Both the position numbers and the translations under genes were made by a program. From NCBI GenBank assembly GCA_023665245.1, contig JAMPEH010000017.1, forward strand, positions 1 through 28,057: 28,057 bases of DNA, written 5' to 3'. Below are positions 9,388 through 18,680 of this stretch, one piece after another (the first letter of the stretch is position 1; each line of letters starts with the position of its first letter). The notes under the pieces are model-generated. The model did not search any database, had not been told where the DNA came from, and saw only the letters and a list, made by a program, of their open reading frames with translations. The DNA is from Muribaculaceae bacterium (GTDB taxonomy: Bacteria; Pseudomonadota; Alphaproteobacteria; Rs-D84).

Positions 9388-9974
9388 ATACCATTTCCAA
9401 CATATTGTTTGTTATCTCCAACGGACTTCTCATGCCCGTGATATTGCTCTTATTGTTTCTTCTCGGAAAGGCTATTGTATTGGCTGTCGGCTTTTATCCG
9501 GAGTGGCGGAAGCATAAGGCCCTGTCAGAACAATTGCGACACATGGTGGAAAATTTCAGTATGGAATCTATGGCGGAGGCTGATGGGAAAATTGGATCCT
9601 CAAAAGATTCTCCTGTGAATAGATGTTTCCGTGAAATGCTGATCCACAGGGAAGACCGTATTTATTGCGAACATGCATTGGCGGATTATCAAGTCGATGT
9701 GCAGCAGGAACTCTCCAAGAGCAGGCTATTGATTAAATTCGGACCGATGCTCGGACTAATGGGCACTCTCATTCCAATGGGCCCGGCTCTTGTAGGGCTG
9801 GCAGAAGGCGATATCGCTTCCATGGCTTATAATATGCAGGTAGCATTTGCCACTACGGTAATCGGAATGTTGGTAGCAGGCATAGGGCTTGCTACTCTTA
9901 AGGTGAAACAGCGTTTCTATGCCAGGGGATACAACGCTCTTGAGTTTTTATTCCATAAAATGGCCGACAGATGA
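9384..9974 (+). CDS. MotA/TolQ/ExbB-type proton channel protein
   Basis: The 196-residue product has an N-terminal membrane helix (about 12-36), a cytoplasmic middle part, and two C-terminal helices. The hallmark stretch FGPMLGLMGTLIPMG followed by AFATTVIGMLVAG is that of the ExbB/TolQ/MotA family, whose members form the proton-conducting ring of force-generating complexes. I chose the ATG at 9384 because it overlaps the previous stop (ATGA) and begins just before the first helix; a longer form from 9324 would only add residues read from the neighbouring gene. The following DUF2149 protein supplies an ExbD-like partner. Confidence 0.88.
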   Translation: MNTISNILFVISNGLLMPVILLLLFLLGKAIVLAVGFYPEWRKHKALSEQLRHMVENFSMESMAEADGKIGSSKDSPVNRCFREMLIHREDRIYCEHALADYQVDVQQELSKSRLLIKFGPMLGLMGTLIPMGPALVGLAEGDIASMAYNMQVAFATTVIGMLVAGIGLATLKVKQRFYARGYNALEFLFHKMADR

Positions 9975-10303
9975 AACAGAACCCGATACTCGCCCATAAT
10001 GATGATGACAATCCTCTGGGTATGCTGACCAACCTCTTTGACGTTGCGATGGTATTTGCCGTCGCACTTATGGTAGCATTGGTGGCTCACTTTAACATGA
10101 GTGAAGTCTTTTCAAAAGAAGACTACACCATAGTGAAAAATCCGGGGCAAGACAATATGGAGATTATCACAAAAGAGGGGCAAGAGATTCGGAAATACAC
10201 TCCTTCCGACTCGCAACCACAGTCAGACGGCTCAATGGGCCGACGTGTGGGTACTGCCTATCAACTTGAAAATGGAGAAATAATTTACATACCTGAAAAA
10301 TAA
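9971..10303 (+). CDS. DUF2149 protein, ExbD/TolR-like partner
   Basis: The 110-residue product has one membrane helix near the N-terminus, beginning NLFDVAMVFAVALMVALVAH, and a hydrophilic C-terminal part outside it. The Asp24 at the head of the helix resembles the essential membrane aspartate of ExbD, TolR and MotB. The gene overlaps the ExbB-like gene by ATGA. DUF2149 proteins next to CobN-like and ExbB-like genes are typical of hmuV in Bacteroidetes. Together the pair probably couples proton flow to work done on the CobN-like protein; this role is inferred. Confidence 0.82.
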   Translation: MKQNPILAHNDDDNPLGMLTNLFDVAMVFAVALMVALVAHFNMSEVFSKEDYTIVKNPGQDNMEIITKEGQEIRKYTPSDSQPQSDGSMGRRVGTAYQLENGEIIYIPEK

Positions 10304-10310
10304 AAATGTC

Positions 10311-11456
10311 ATGAAGTTAATAAAATGTCTCGTTGTCATGATAGCCATCGCTCTGGCAGGATGCGGAGGCAAGCAAACATCAGAAAATACAGTCAAAGAG
10401 AGTTCTTCTACTGTCGATTCAACCGACATGGTCAAGCCCGGTTATGCCCAGGGGTTCGAAGTAAAATATCAGGAAGACATGACACTCCTTGATATCAATG
10501 ATCCGGAAAACAAGGAAGCAGAACAATTCCACTTCGCACTTACAGGCAAAGATTACTCAGGAACAGTGCCTGAAGGCTATACTCGTATCGATATTCCAAT
10601 AGAATCTGCAATATGCATGACTTCTCTGCAGCTCTCAAATTTTCTGAAACTTGACATACCTGAGAAAGTGGTGGGAATAACGAGTACACGGCATCTGCAT
10701 AATGAGAAAATGAACGGGCAGCTGAAAAACGGGATCACTCACAAAATTGGTATTGAAGGCAATTTCGACAATGAGGTGATCATGGCTATCAACCCGGATG
10801 TCATTTTCATATCGCCGTTCAAACGTGGCGGCTATGATGCTATCCGGAATGTCGACATTCCCATGATTCCGCATTTAGGGTATAAGGAGCTGACCCCACT
10901 CGGACAGGCGGAATGGATAAAGGTGATCGGATTGCTCACCGGGAAAGCGAAAGAGGCGAACCAGATTTTTGCAGGCATCGAACAACGCTATAATGATCTC
11001 AAATCCAGAGTCGATACTGTTAAGAACCGGCCAACAGTTTTCAGCGGGGAGATGCGTGGCGGTAACTAGTATGCCGTAGGCGGAAAGAGCTTCCTTGCAC
11101 AACTGTTCCGGGATGCCGGAGGCGACTACTTCCTGAAGGATAATACGGAATCGGGTGGAGTGACATTGGACTACGAGACAGTCTACACCAACGCCGCCCA
11201 TGCGGACTATTGGCGCATAGTCAACAGTTTCGATGGCGAATATGATTACAATGTGCTTAAGGAACAGGATAACCGTTACACCGACTTTGATGCCTGGAAA
11301 AATCGGAAGGTGATATACTGCAATATGAAGGAAGTTCCATTCTATGAACGGATGCCGGTGGAGCCGGAGATCGTGTTGGCAGATTTCATCCATGTGTTCC
11401 ACCCGGATATTCTTCCCGACTATAAGCCAGGCTACTATCATCTTTTGAAGAAATGA
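10311..11456 (+). pseudogene. btuF: BtuF-like corrinoid-binding lipoprotein, interrupted by TAG
   Basis: This is the substrate-binding lipoprotein of the ABC importer encoded next to it. The signal peptide ends in the lipobox LAGC (Cys18) with no acidic run after it, which suits a periplasm-facing lipoprotein. The body has the features of the periplasmic cobalamin/iron-siderophore binding family (AINPDVIFISPF, then a long helix around 205-230). An in-frame TAG at 11067-11069 (codon 253) falls in MRGGN-stop-YAVGGKSF, where family members usually have Trp, so TGG to TAG is the likely change. The same frame continues cleanly to 11456, whose stop overlaps the permease ATG (ATGA). Full length would be 381 residues. 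Unless the stop is read through, the importer lacks its binding protein. Confidence 0.88.
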
Positions 11457-12487
11457 GCAAGAGCAAAACTATCATCCTGATGATAGCATTAGGCGTCTCG
11501 ATAATTGTCTTTTTCATAATGAATCTCCTTCTGGGTTCAGTACACATTCCCATGGGGGATATCATCGGAATATTATCAGGCCAGAAAAACGACAATGCTA
11601 TCTGGACAAACATAATCATGAAATCGCGTCTGCCACAATCGCTCACGGCAGCGATGGCCGGCGCCGGACTGGCTGTAAGCGGCCTGCTGATGCAGACGGT
11701 GTTCAGGAATCCGCTCGCAGGACCTTCCGTGTTGGGCATAAGTTCAGGCGCAAGCCTGGGTGTGGCATGTGTGGTGCTGTTGTCCGGGAGCATCGGTGGG
11801 GTTGCCTTGAGCAAATTAGGCGTGATCGGCGAAGTGACGATAACCGTATCTGCTGTCGTGGGGTCTCTGCTGATCATGGCCCTGATCGCTTTTGTTGCCC
11901 GGAAAGTCAGAGGCAACGTGACCCTTCTTATCATGGGTGTGATGATAGGCTATATCGCCAACGCAATTATCGGTGTGCTGAAATTTTTTAGTGCGGAGGA
12001 AGATATTCGCGCATACGTGATATGGGGGCTTGGCAGCTTCTCGAGAGTCTCAGGAGGTCAGACTTCAGTGTTTATCATTCTGATGTTGGTGCTGTTGCCC
12101 CTCTCTTTCCTTTTGATAAAGACCTTGAATCTGTTGTTGCTGGGCGACTCCTACGCACGAAATCTGGGATTGGATATAAAAAGGGCCCGGATGCTCGTAA
12201 TCGGATGCTCCGGCATATTGGTTGCGGTAGTGACTGCCTATTGCGGACCGGTTGTGTTTCTCGGTCTTGCCGTTCCACATATATGCAGAGGATTATTCCA
12301 CACATCAAACCATGCCACTATATTGCCGGCATCCCTTCTGGGCGGCGCCTCATTAGCCCTTCTGTGCAATCTTATTGCGCGAATGCCAGGATTTGAGGGG
12401 GCACTTCCGGTCAACTCGGTAACGGCTTTGGTCGGGGCCCCAGTCGTGATGTGGGTATTGTTCAATAAACGGAAAAGCGATATATGA
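11453..12487 (+). CDS. btuC: BtuC/FecCD-family ABC importer permease
   Basis: The 344-residue product is a polytopic inner-membrane permease of the FecCD family, with about ten helices. Recognisable family stretches are SRLPQSLTAAMAGAGLAVSG, NPLAGPSVLGISSGASLG and CGPVVFLGLAVPHICR, the latter near the ATPase coupling region. It would carry the corrinoid delivered by BtuF across the inner membrane with the ATPase encoded next. The start overlaps the BtuF stop and the stop overlaps the ATPase start, both as ATGA. FecCD permeases also serve iron siderophores and haem; the B12 setting decides the assignment. Confidence 0.92.
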   Translation: MSKSKTIILMIALGVSIIVFFIMNLLLGSVHIPMGDIIGILSGQKNDNAIWTNIIMKSRLPQSLTAAMAGAGLAVSGLLMQTVFRNPLAGPSVLGISSGASLGVACVVLLSGSIGGVALSKLGVIGEVTITVSAVVGSLLIMALIAFVARKVRGNVTLLIMGVMIGYIANAIIGVLKFFSAEEDIRAYVIWGLGSFSRVSGGQTSVFIILMLVLLPLSFLLIKTLNLLLLGDSYARNLGLDIKRARMLVIGCSGILVAVVTAYCGPVVFLGLAVPHICRGLFHTSNHATILPASLLGGASLALLCNLIARMPGFEGALPVNSVTALVGAPVVMWVLFNKRKSDI

Positions 12488-13482
12488 TGAGGAGAAAAGA
12501 TACTGTCAAGGTCGTGGATCTTTCAACCGGCTACCACAATAAGAAAGGGTCTGCACTGATTACCACCGATATCAATGCTGCTCTATATGACCGGGAACTT
12601 ACGTGTCTGCTCGGGCCTAACGGAGCGGGTAAATCCACTTTGTTGAAAACCCTGACCGGTTTTATTCCCCCGGTGAAAGGGAATGTCTTCATAGAGAGTA
12701 AGGCGTTGTCGGATTATTCTGATGCGGAATTAGCCAGAATGATAGGCGTGGTGCTTACAGAAAAGCTGACAATAACCAATATGTCGGTATATGAACTGGT
12801 AGGCATGGGACGGAGCCCATACACCGGTTTCTGGGGACACATGAATGAATACGACCGGGAAATAGTAGAGGAAGCCTTAAAGTTGGTCGGGATTCAGGGA
12901 TTACGCGGGCGTATGGTGCAGACTTTAAGCGATGGAGAAAGGCAGAAGGTGATGATAGCCAAAGCTCTTGCACAAGAAACACCTATTATTTTTCTTGATG
13001 AACCTACCGCCTTTCTCGATTATCCAAGCAAAGTGGAAATCATGCAGCTTCTGCAGGCCCTCGCACGGGAACAATCCAAAACGGTTTTCCTCTCTACCCA
13101 CGACCTCGAACTTGCTCTCCAGATAGCTGACAAGATATGGCTCATAGACAAGGGACAAGGGGTGACGATCGGCACCCCGGAGGATTTGGCATTGAATGGT
13201 GAAATGAGCCGTTACTTCCACCGGGAAGGCGTGTCGTTCGATGCGGAAAGCGGATTATTCAAGATATGCCATAAACTTGACAAGTCGGTATGCCTTACCG
13301 GCTCTGGAGCACGATATAATATGGTTAAGAGAGCTTTGGCGCGTCGGGGCATAGCAGTTACAGATAATCACGATAACTCAGTCACCATCAATGTAACCAC
13401 AAGTAGCTATGAGTTGAACGGAGTAAAAATAGACTCGATAGAGCACCTGATCGATTCCGTTTATTACACTATCACTGCCTGA
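12484..13482 (+). CDS. btuD: BtuD/FecE-family ABC importer ATPase
   Basis: The 332-residue product is the ATP-binding subunit of the importer. It shows Walker A GPNGAGKST (44-52), signature LSDGERQK (148-155), Walker B PIIFLDEPTAFLD (167-179) and the switch histidine in STHDLE. It is longer than the usual 250-260 residues: a C-terminal extension of about 70 residues without a motif known to me follows the ATPase domain and is common in Bacteroidetes FecE-type proteins. The stop is followed after 3 nt by the ApgM-like gene. Confidence 0.92.
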   Translation: MMRRKDTVKVVDLSTGYHNKKGSALITTDINAALYDRELTCLLGPNGAGKSTLLKTLTGFIPPVKGNVFIESKALSDYSDAELARMIGVVLTEKLTITNMSVYELVGMGRSPYTGFWGHMNEYDREIVEEALKLVGIQGLRGRMVQTLSDGERQKVMIAKALAQETPIIFLDEPTAFLDYPSKVEIMQLLQALAREQSKTVFLSTHDLELALQIADKIWLIDKGQGVTIGTPEDLALNGEMSRYFHREGVSFDAESGLFKICHKLDKSVCLTGSGARYNMVKRALARRGIAVTDNHDNSVTINVTTSSYELNGVKIDSIEHLIDSVYYTITA

Positions 13483-13485
13483 GAC

Positions 13486-14328
13486 ATGAAAAGATTGCTG
13501 ATAATAATAAAAATCAGGTCTTGGCTTGAAGCTTTAGACGGTGGAATTGATGTCAATGACAATGACCTCTGTATTAGATGCAATCTCATCGCACACAATA
13601 ACGTGAACATTGTGTCTCACTGCGGTTTCAATCCATGCTATAAAGAAAGCAATGTAATTATAGATTTGCTAAATCAACATTTTGCTTCAGATGATTTCAG
13701 GTTTTACTGTTACGGAAATTACAGAAATCTATTAATTATCCGGAATTGTCGTTCATCCATAGTAGCGCGTACACCTCATTCTTTAGTGGGGCACTCAGTC
13801 AACCTGCTTAATGTTGATTCAGATTGCCATAATTTGGCAAAAAGATTAAATCACTGCATTGCTGAGACACGCAAGATACTGAAGGGCCACATAGCAAATG
13901 GCATAGCTCTCTGGGCACCAGGCCATGTGGTAAAATTTGATGCCTATATTCCAGGTTCTGTAGTGGCCGGAGTCAACGTAGTCAAAGGCATTGGTGGCGC
14001 CATCGGAATGCACATCATAGATGTGCCTAATGCAACAGGAGATGAATTCACTGACTATGGAGCACAACTTGAAGCTACAATTGACGCTCTGAAAAAAGAT
14101 GATTTTGTATTGCTTCATATTGAGGCTCCTGATGAGATTTCACACCAACGCAACTGGAAAAAGAAAATAAAGACTCTTGAAGAAATTGACAGACTCATCC
14201 TTCATCCTCTACTTACAAGAAGGGGGCAATTGCAGATAACCATTCAATCTGACCATGCTACATCCTCACGCACCGGGCAACACCTATACACCCCGGTAAA
14301 TGTGATAAATTATTTTATAACAGAGTAA
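13486..14328 (+). CDS. ApgM-like phosphoglycerate mutase homologue, N-terminal part missing
   Basis: The 280-residue frame matches the middle and C-terminal parts of the cofactor-independent phosphoglycerate mutase-like family (ApgM, alkaline phosphatase superfamily). SWLEALDGGIDVNDNDLCIRCN aside, key parts are FDAYIPGSVVAG, LLHIEAPDE and QSDHAT, the last two carrying metal ligands. Family members are about 400 residues and begin with a segment holding the first metal aspartate and the catalytic serine. Here a start-like MKRLLIIIK runs directly into sequence normally about 80-90 residues in, so an in-frame internal deletion seems to have removed the catalytic N-terminus. It was probably already inactive as an enzyme. 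Homologues of this superfamily occur in some B12 operons, but I do not know their reaction; a phosphothreonine or alpha-ribazole phosphate role is only a guess. Confidence 0.72.
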   Translation: MKRLLIIIKIRSWLEALDGGIDVNDNDLCIRCNLIAHNNVNIVSHCGFNPCYKESNVIIDLLNQHFASDDFRFYCYGNYRNLLIIRNCRSSIVARTPHSLVGHSVNLLNVDSDCHNLAKRLNHCIAETRKILKGHIANGIALWAPGHVVKFDAYIPGSVVAGVNVVKGIGGAIGMHIIDVPNATGDEFTDYGAQLEATIDALKKDDFVLLHIEAPDEISHQRNWKKKIKTLEEIDRLILHPLLTRRGQLQITIQSDHATSSRTGQHLYTPVNVINYFITE

Positions 14329-15737
14329 TGGAAATGAAACCAAAGATAACAGTAATAGGCATAGGGCCAGGCAACACCGGAGATATGACAGCATATGCCA
14401 TTGAAGCACTTAGGCAGGCTGATATAATTGTCGGATACAAATATTACATCCCCTTCATATCGAATCTCATCAAACCTGATGCGACTATAGTGGAAAATGG
14501 GATGAAACAGGAACAGACACGAATTGAAAAAGCGTTTGAAATTGCCGAATCGGGGAAGGATGTGTGCGTTATCAGCTCAGGAGATGCCGGAATATATGGC
14601 ATGGCGCCTCTTGTATACGAAATGCTTCGTAATCGTGGCTCGGTCATTGACATTGAGGTAGTTCCCGGCATAAGCGCTTTCCAGAAAGCAGCATCATTGC
14701 TCGGTGCTCCTATGGGACATGACTTTTGTGTGATATCCCTAAGCGACCTGATGACCCCGTGGAATCTGATCGAACGGAGAATCAAAGCTGCGGTTGAAGC
14801 AGACTTCATCACAGCTATCTATAATCCCAGAAGCACCGGCAGATATTGGGAACTCCACAGGTTGAAAGAATTATTTCTGGCAGGTCGTCTCCCCGATACT
14901 CCTGTAGGATACGTCCGTCAAGCCGGTCGAAACGATCAGAATGTGACAGTCACCACTCTTCAAGAATTTGATCCAGGTGATGTGGATATGTTCACTGTGG
15001 TGATCATAGGAAATTCCCAAACATATTCCTGGCAGGGACGTATCACTACTCCCCGTGGTTATTATCGTGATATGGAAGAAAAGGGAGCCGCTCCCGGACA
15101 ATCAATAATGATCGAGAGTTTCCGGACAATAGAGAGAGAAATGACACATCCTGACATTCCTCTTGACCTCAAATGGCCCATGCTGCACGCAATCCACACC
15201 ACCGCCGATTTTGACATGGAGAATATTGTCAAGGCAGATTGTGGAGCCGTAGAAAAGATTTACCGGGCTTTGACTGAGGGCGGCGTCAGGACCATAATCA
15301 CTGATGTGACCATGGCAGCATCCGGCATCCGCAAAGGGGCTTTGGAAAGGCTGGGGATAAAGGTAATGTGTTATCTTAATGAACCTGCCACCACAGAGCT
15401 TGCAAAAGAAAAAGGGATAACGAGAACACAGGCCGGAATAAGGAAAGCTGCCGCTGACCATCCTGATGCTCTGTATGTGTTTGGAAATGCTCCTACAGCC
15501 CTTATGGAACTGTGTACATTAATCCGACAAAAAAAGGTGACACCGTGCGGCATAGTCGCTGCACCGGTCGGTTTTGTCCATGTCTGTGAGAGCAAACACA
15601 TGGTGAAACCGTTTACAGACATTCCTAAAATTATAGTGGAAGGGAGGAAAGGGGGCAGCAATCTTGCAGCCACTTTAGTCAATGCCATTCTTTGCTGGCC
15701 TGATGCACAACTTCTTAAACCTGGTAGAGATGTGTGA
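14328..15737 (+). CDS. cbiH/cbiC: CbiH-CbiC fusion (C17-methyltransferase and precorrin-8X methylmutase)
   Basis: The 469-residue protein joins two steps of anaerobic corrin-ring synthesis. Residues 1 to about 245 are a SAM-dependent CbiH/CobJ enzyme (VIGIGPGN near the start, ISSGDAGIYGMAPL, PGISAFQKAASLLGAP, YNPRSTGR), which methylates C17 and contracts the ring. Residues about 255-465 are CbiC/CobH, which moves the C11 methyl to C12; its likely catalytic histidine is His290 in HAIHTTAD. The ATG overlaps the preceding stop by one base (TAATG); a second in-frame ATG at 14334 is an equally possible start. Confidence 0.93.
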   Translation: MEMKPKITVIGIGPGNTGDMTAYAIEALRQADIIVGYKYYIPFISNLIKPDATIVENGMKQEQTRIEKAFEIAESGKDVCVISSGDAGIYGMAPLVYEMLRNRGSVIDIEVVPGISAFQKAASLLGAPMGHDFCVISLSDLMTPWNLIERRIKAAVEADFITAIYNPRSTGRYWELHRLKELFLAGRLPDTPVGYVRQAGRNDQNVTVTTLQEFDPGDVDMFTVVIIGNSQTYSWQGRITTPRGYYRDMEEKGAAPGQSIMIESFRTIEREMTHPDIPLDLKWPMLHAIHTTADFDMENIVKADCGAVEKIYRALTEGGVRTIITDVTMAASGIRKGALERLGIKVMCYLNEPATTELAKEKGITRTQAGIRKAAADHPDALYVFGNAPTALMELCTLIRQKKVTPCGIVAAPVGFVHVCESKHMVKPFTDIPKIIVEGRKGGSNLAATLVNAILCWPDAQLLKPGRDV

Positions 15738-16914
15738 TAAATTATTTCAGATTATTGGCGTTTCCGACAACCGGAATCAATTTTTCCCGCCGGAAACAGC
15801 CGACATTATCGCTTCGGGAAAGGTGTTCTCGGGAGGACGGCGCCAACATGAGATCGTGGCTTCCCTACTTCCTGCCGGCGCTGTCTGGATTGACATAACC
15901 GTTCCGTTGGAATCGGTTTTCAAACGGTATGTAGATTATAATGATATTGTCGTCTTCGTCTCTGGTGATCCCATTTTCTATGGTTATGCCAATACTGTCA
16001 GAAGGGAGTTCCCGGAAGCCAAGATAAGAATCTATCCGACGTTCAATTCGTTGCAGTTATTGGCCCATAGGTTACTTCTACCATATGCAGAGATGGTGAA
16101 TGTGTCACTTACGGGACGCCCGTGGAATGCTCTTGATACGGCGCTTCTGGAAAATCGTCCACTCATCGGCGTGCTCACAGATCATAGGAAAGGGCCGGCT
16201 GAAATAGCCTCACGATTGCTATACTATGGATATGATAATTATATAATGTCGATAGGAGAATGCCTTGGAAATGAGATGGAGCGTACTTCCATATTATCTT
16301 TGCAAGAAGTAGTTGACCAGCCTTTCGCTAACCCCAACTGTGTGATCCTTCAAATGAAATTTCCGCGCAAAAGGCACTTCGGTATTCCGGAAAACTTGTT
16401 TGAACATCTCCCCGGCCGGAGCAATATGATTACAAAAATGCCCGTAAGACTCCTCTCGTTGTCAATGCTTGACCTTTATGACAGGTCAGTGATGTGGGAC
16501 ATAGGATTCTGCACGGGATCTGTTTCCATTGAGGCCAAGTTGCAATTCCCCTCTCTTGGGATAATCGCTTTCGAGCGACGTGAGGAATCGGAAAAACTTC
16601 TCGAAGGGAATTGCCGGATTTTCGGCGTTCCGGGCATTACCGGAGTCATCGGTGATTTCATGGACCTGGATCTCGCATCCTACCCTTCTCCGGATGCCGT
16701 CTTCATAGGGGGACATGGTGGTCATCTTGAAGAGATGGTGAGTCGTATTTATCAGGTTCTGAACAAAAACGGAGTTATCGTCTTCAACTCCGTGAACGCG
16801 GAAAGCTGTCAGACTTTCCGGTCCGCAGTGGCCAACTGCAACGGCACTATCGAGTGTGAGCACACTTTGATTCTGAATAATCATAATCCCATAACCGTAA
16901 TGAAAGCAAAATGA
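15730..16914 (+). CDS. cbiE/cbiT: CbiE-CbiT fusion (CobL-type C5/C15-methyltransferase, decarboxylase)
   Basis: The 394-residue protein corresponds to CobL. Residues 1 to about 210 are the CbiE methyltransferase (VVFVSGDPIFYGY, PTFNSLQLLAHRL), which methylates C5; the remainder is CbiT with a Rossmann SAM-binding loop WDIGFCTGSVSIE (about 257-269), which methylates C15 and decarboxylates. I chose the ATG at 15730, which begins MCDKLFQIIGVSD and overlaps the CbiH-CbiC stop by 8 bp; the longer frame from 15682 would read through the end of that gene. The stop overlaps the next start as ATGA. Confidence 0.92.
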   Translation: MCDKLFQIIGVSDNRNQFFPPETADIIASGKVFSGGRRQHEIVASLLPAGAVWIDITVPLESVFKRYVDYNDIVVFVSGDPIFYGYANTVRREFPEAKIRIYPTFNSLQLLAHRLLLPYAEMVNVSLTGRPWNALDTALLENRPLIGVLTDHRKGPAEIASRLLYYGYDNYIMSIGECLGNEMERTSILSLQEVVDQPFANPNCVILQMKFPRKRHFGIPENLFEHLPGRSNMITKMPVRLLSLSMLDLYDRSVMWDIGFCTGSVSIEAKLQFPSLGIIAFERREESEKLLEGNCRIFGVPGITGVIGDFMDLDLASYPSPDAVFIGGHGGHLEEMVSRIYQVLNKNGVIVFNSVNAESCQTFRSAVANCNGTIECEHTLILNNHNPITVMKAK

Positions 16915-18680
16915 AATATATAGTATTTATAAACGAAACTGGACGCCGGTTAGGCGACATGATAAAAGGAGAGAAACCTGATTTCATTTTGATTGACCAA
17001 AAGGATTTTTCTACCCTCGATTTCTCTTCAATAGAAGCCATTATCTTCGTTGGCGCATTAGGAGTATGTGTGCGGATGATTGCCCCTTTGGTCAAAGACA
17101 AATACACTGATCCGGCTGTTGTATGTGTGGACAGCATCGGACGCAACGCTATCTCTGTGCTTTCGGGACATATCGGTGGTGCGAACAAATTATGTGAGGA
17201 GGTGGCGCACGTTATCGGTGCAAACCCGGTCATCACCACCCAAAGTGACAATTCCGGGATGTGGGCTTTCGACACATTGGCAAGTCGCTTCGGATGGGCA
17301 ATTGATGCCACACGTCCGGAAATGAATCAGGCAATAGCTTCCTTGATAAACGGCAAGCGTGTGGGACTTCTGCTTGACATCCATGACCGTGGCACAGAGT
17401 ATCTGGAAGCTACCCTCCCATCGAATGTCTCATTAGTGACCGACCGAAGTGATTTCTCAGGATATGATCTTGTCATCGCAGTCACCCCGTTCATATATCT
17501 CACATCAATTCAAATTCTCTATTATCGCCCGCAGGTGTTGAATTTAGGCATCGGATGCCGACGTGACTGCAACCCTGAGGGAATAACTGACTATATCGGA
17601 AACAAATTGATTGAAAACGGAATAAGTCCGGATTCATTAAGGTCTGTCTCAACTATTGATCTGAAGAAAGATGAACGTCTTGTGTCAGAACTTTCGGAAT
17701 GGCGCAACATCAATCAATGCAATATCTACACGTCCGATCAACTTTCAGGGATATCTGTCCCCAACCCTTCCGCAAAAGTTATAGAAGTGACCGGAGTGGC
17801 GGGCGTTTCCGAAAGCTGCGCGTTAAAAGCATCCGGCTTCGGGAAATTGCTGATTGAAAAACAAAAAGGGAAAATATCAGATGACTCTGATTTCACGTTT
17901 GCCGTAGCCATAGATAAAGATGCCATGCGCGGAGGACATATCGAGATTGTTGGTGCTGGCCCTGGAGATCCAGAACTAGTGTCTGTCCGTGGAAAACGTT
18001 TCCTTGAGCAAGCCGACCTGATACTCTATGCCGGAAGTCTTGTGCCCAAAGAACTTACCTATTACGCCAAACCGGGATGCACGGTGAAAAGTTCCGCATC
18101 CATGACTCTGGAGGAACAGTTCTCATTGATGAAAGAGTTTTACGACCGAGATAAACTTGTGGTGCGCCTTCATACCGGCGACCCGTGTATCTACGGCGCG
18201 ATACAGGAACAGATGGCATATTTCGACCAATATGGCATGAATTATCATATCACTCCGGGCATATCCTCTTTTCAGGCTGCGGCTGCGGCTCTGAAATCGC
18301 AATTTACAATACCGGAGAAAGTACAGACAATCATTCTTACAAGGGGGGAAGGCCGAACCCCAATGCCTGAAAAGGAACAACTGCATAAACTCGCCGCTTC
18401 ACAAAGCACAATGTGCATTTATCTCAGCGCCGGTATTGTTGACGATGTGCAGCGCGAACTTCTTATGGCATATCCCCCTGAAACACCGGTAGCAGCCTGT
18501 TACAAACTCACATGGAAAGAAGAAAGAATATATCGTGGCGTACTGAAAGATTTGGCAAGTATCGTTCATGACAATAACCTTACGCTTACAACCCTTTTAG
18601 TGGTTGGAGACGCGATCGACAACCGTAATGGTCTGTCGCGGCTATACGACAACAACTTCAAACATCTTTTCCGTAAATGA
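16911..18680 (+). CDS. cbiG/cbiF: CbiG-CbiF fusion (cobalt-precorrin-5A hydrolase and C11-methyltransferase)
   Basis: The 589-residue protein carries CbiG in its first 320 residues or so (FVGALGVCVRMIAPL, VLSGHIGGANKLCEE, and NLGIGCRRDC at the start of its C-terminal domain) and CbiF/CobM from about 340 (GAGPGDPELV at 348, LYAGSLVP, HTGDPCIYGAIQEQM). CbiF methylates C11 and CbiG opens the resulting lactone with loss of a two-carbon unit, so the two consecutive steps sit on one chain. Presence of CbiG marks the oxygen-independent, early-cobalt route. Starts and stops overlap neighbours as ATGA. Confidence 0.94.
   Translation: MKYIVFINETGRRLGDMIKGEKPDFILIDQKDFSTLDFSSIEAIIFVGALGVCVRMIAPLVKDKYTDPAVVCVDSIGRNAISVLSGHIGGANKLCEEVAHVIGANPVITTQSDNSGMWAFDTLASRFGWAIDATRPEMNQAIASLINGKRVGLLLDIHDRGTEYLEATLPSNVSLVTDRSDFSGYDLVIAVTPFIYLTSIQILYYRPQVLNLGIGCRRDCNPEGITDYIGNKLIENGISPDSLRSVSTIDLKKDERLVSELSEWRNINQCNIYTSDQLSGISVPNPSAKVIEVTGVAGVSESCALKASGFGKLLIEKQKGKISDDSDFTFAVAIDKDAMRGGHIEIVGAGPGDPELVSVRGKRFLEQADLILYAGSLVPKELTYYAKPGCTVKSSASMTLEEQFSLMKEFYDRDKLVVRLHTGDPCIYGAIQEQMAYFDQYGMNYHITPGISSFQAAAAALKSQFTIPEKVQTIILTRGEGRTPMPEKEQLHKLAASQSTMCIYLSAGIVDDVQRELLMAYPPETPVAACYKLTWKEERIYRGVLKDLASIVHDNNLTLTTLLVVGDAIDNRNGLSRLYDNNFKHLFRK

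Noticed and set aside
10875..11934. Long minus-strand frames (188 and 182 codons) opposite btuF and btuC
   Set aside because: They mirror the coding strand, have no recognisable family and run against a firmly identified operon.
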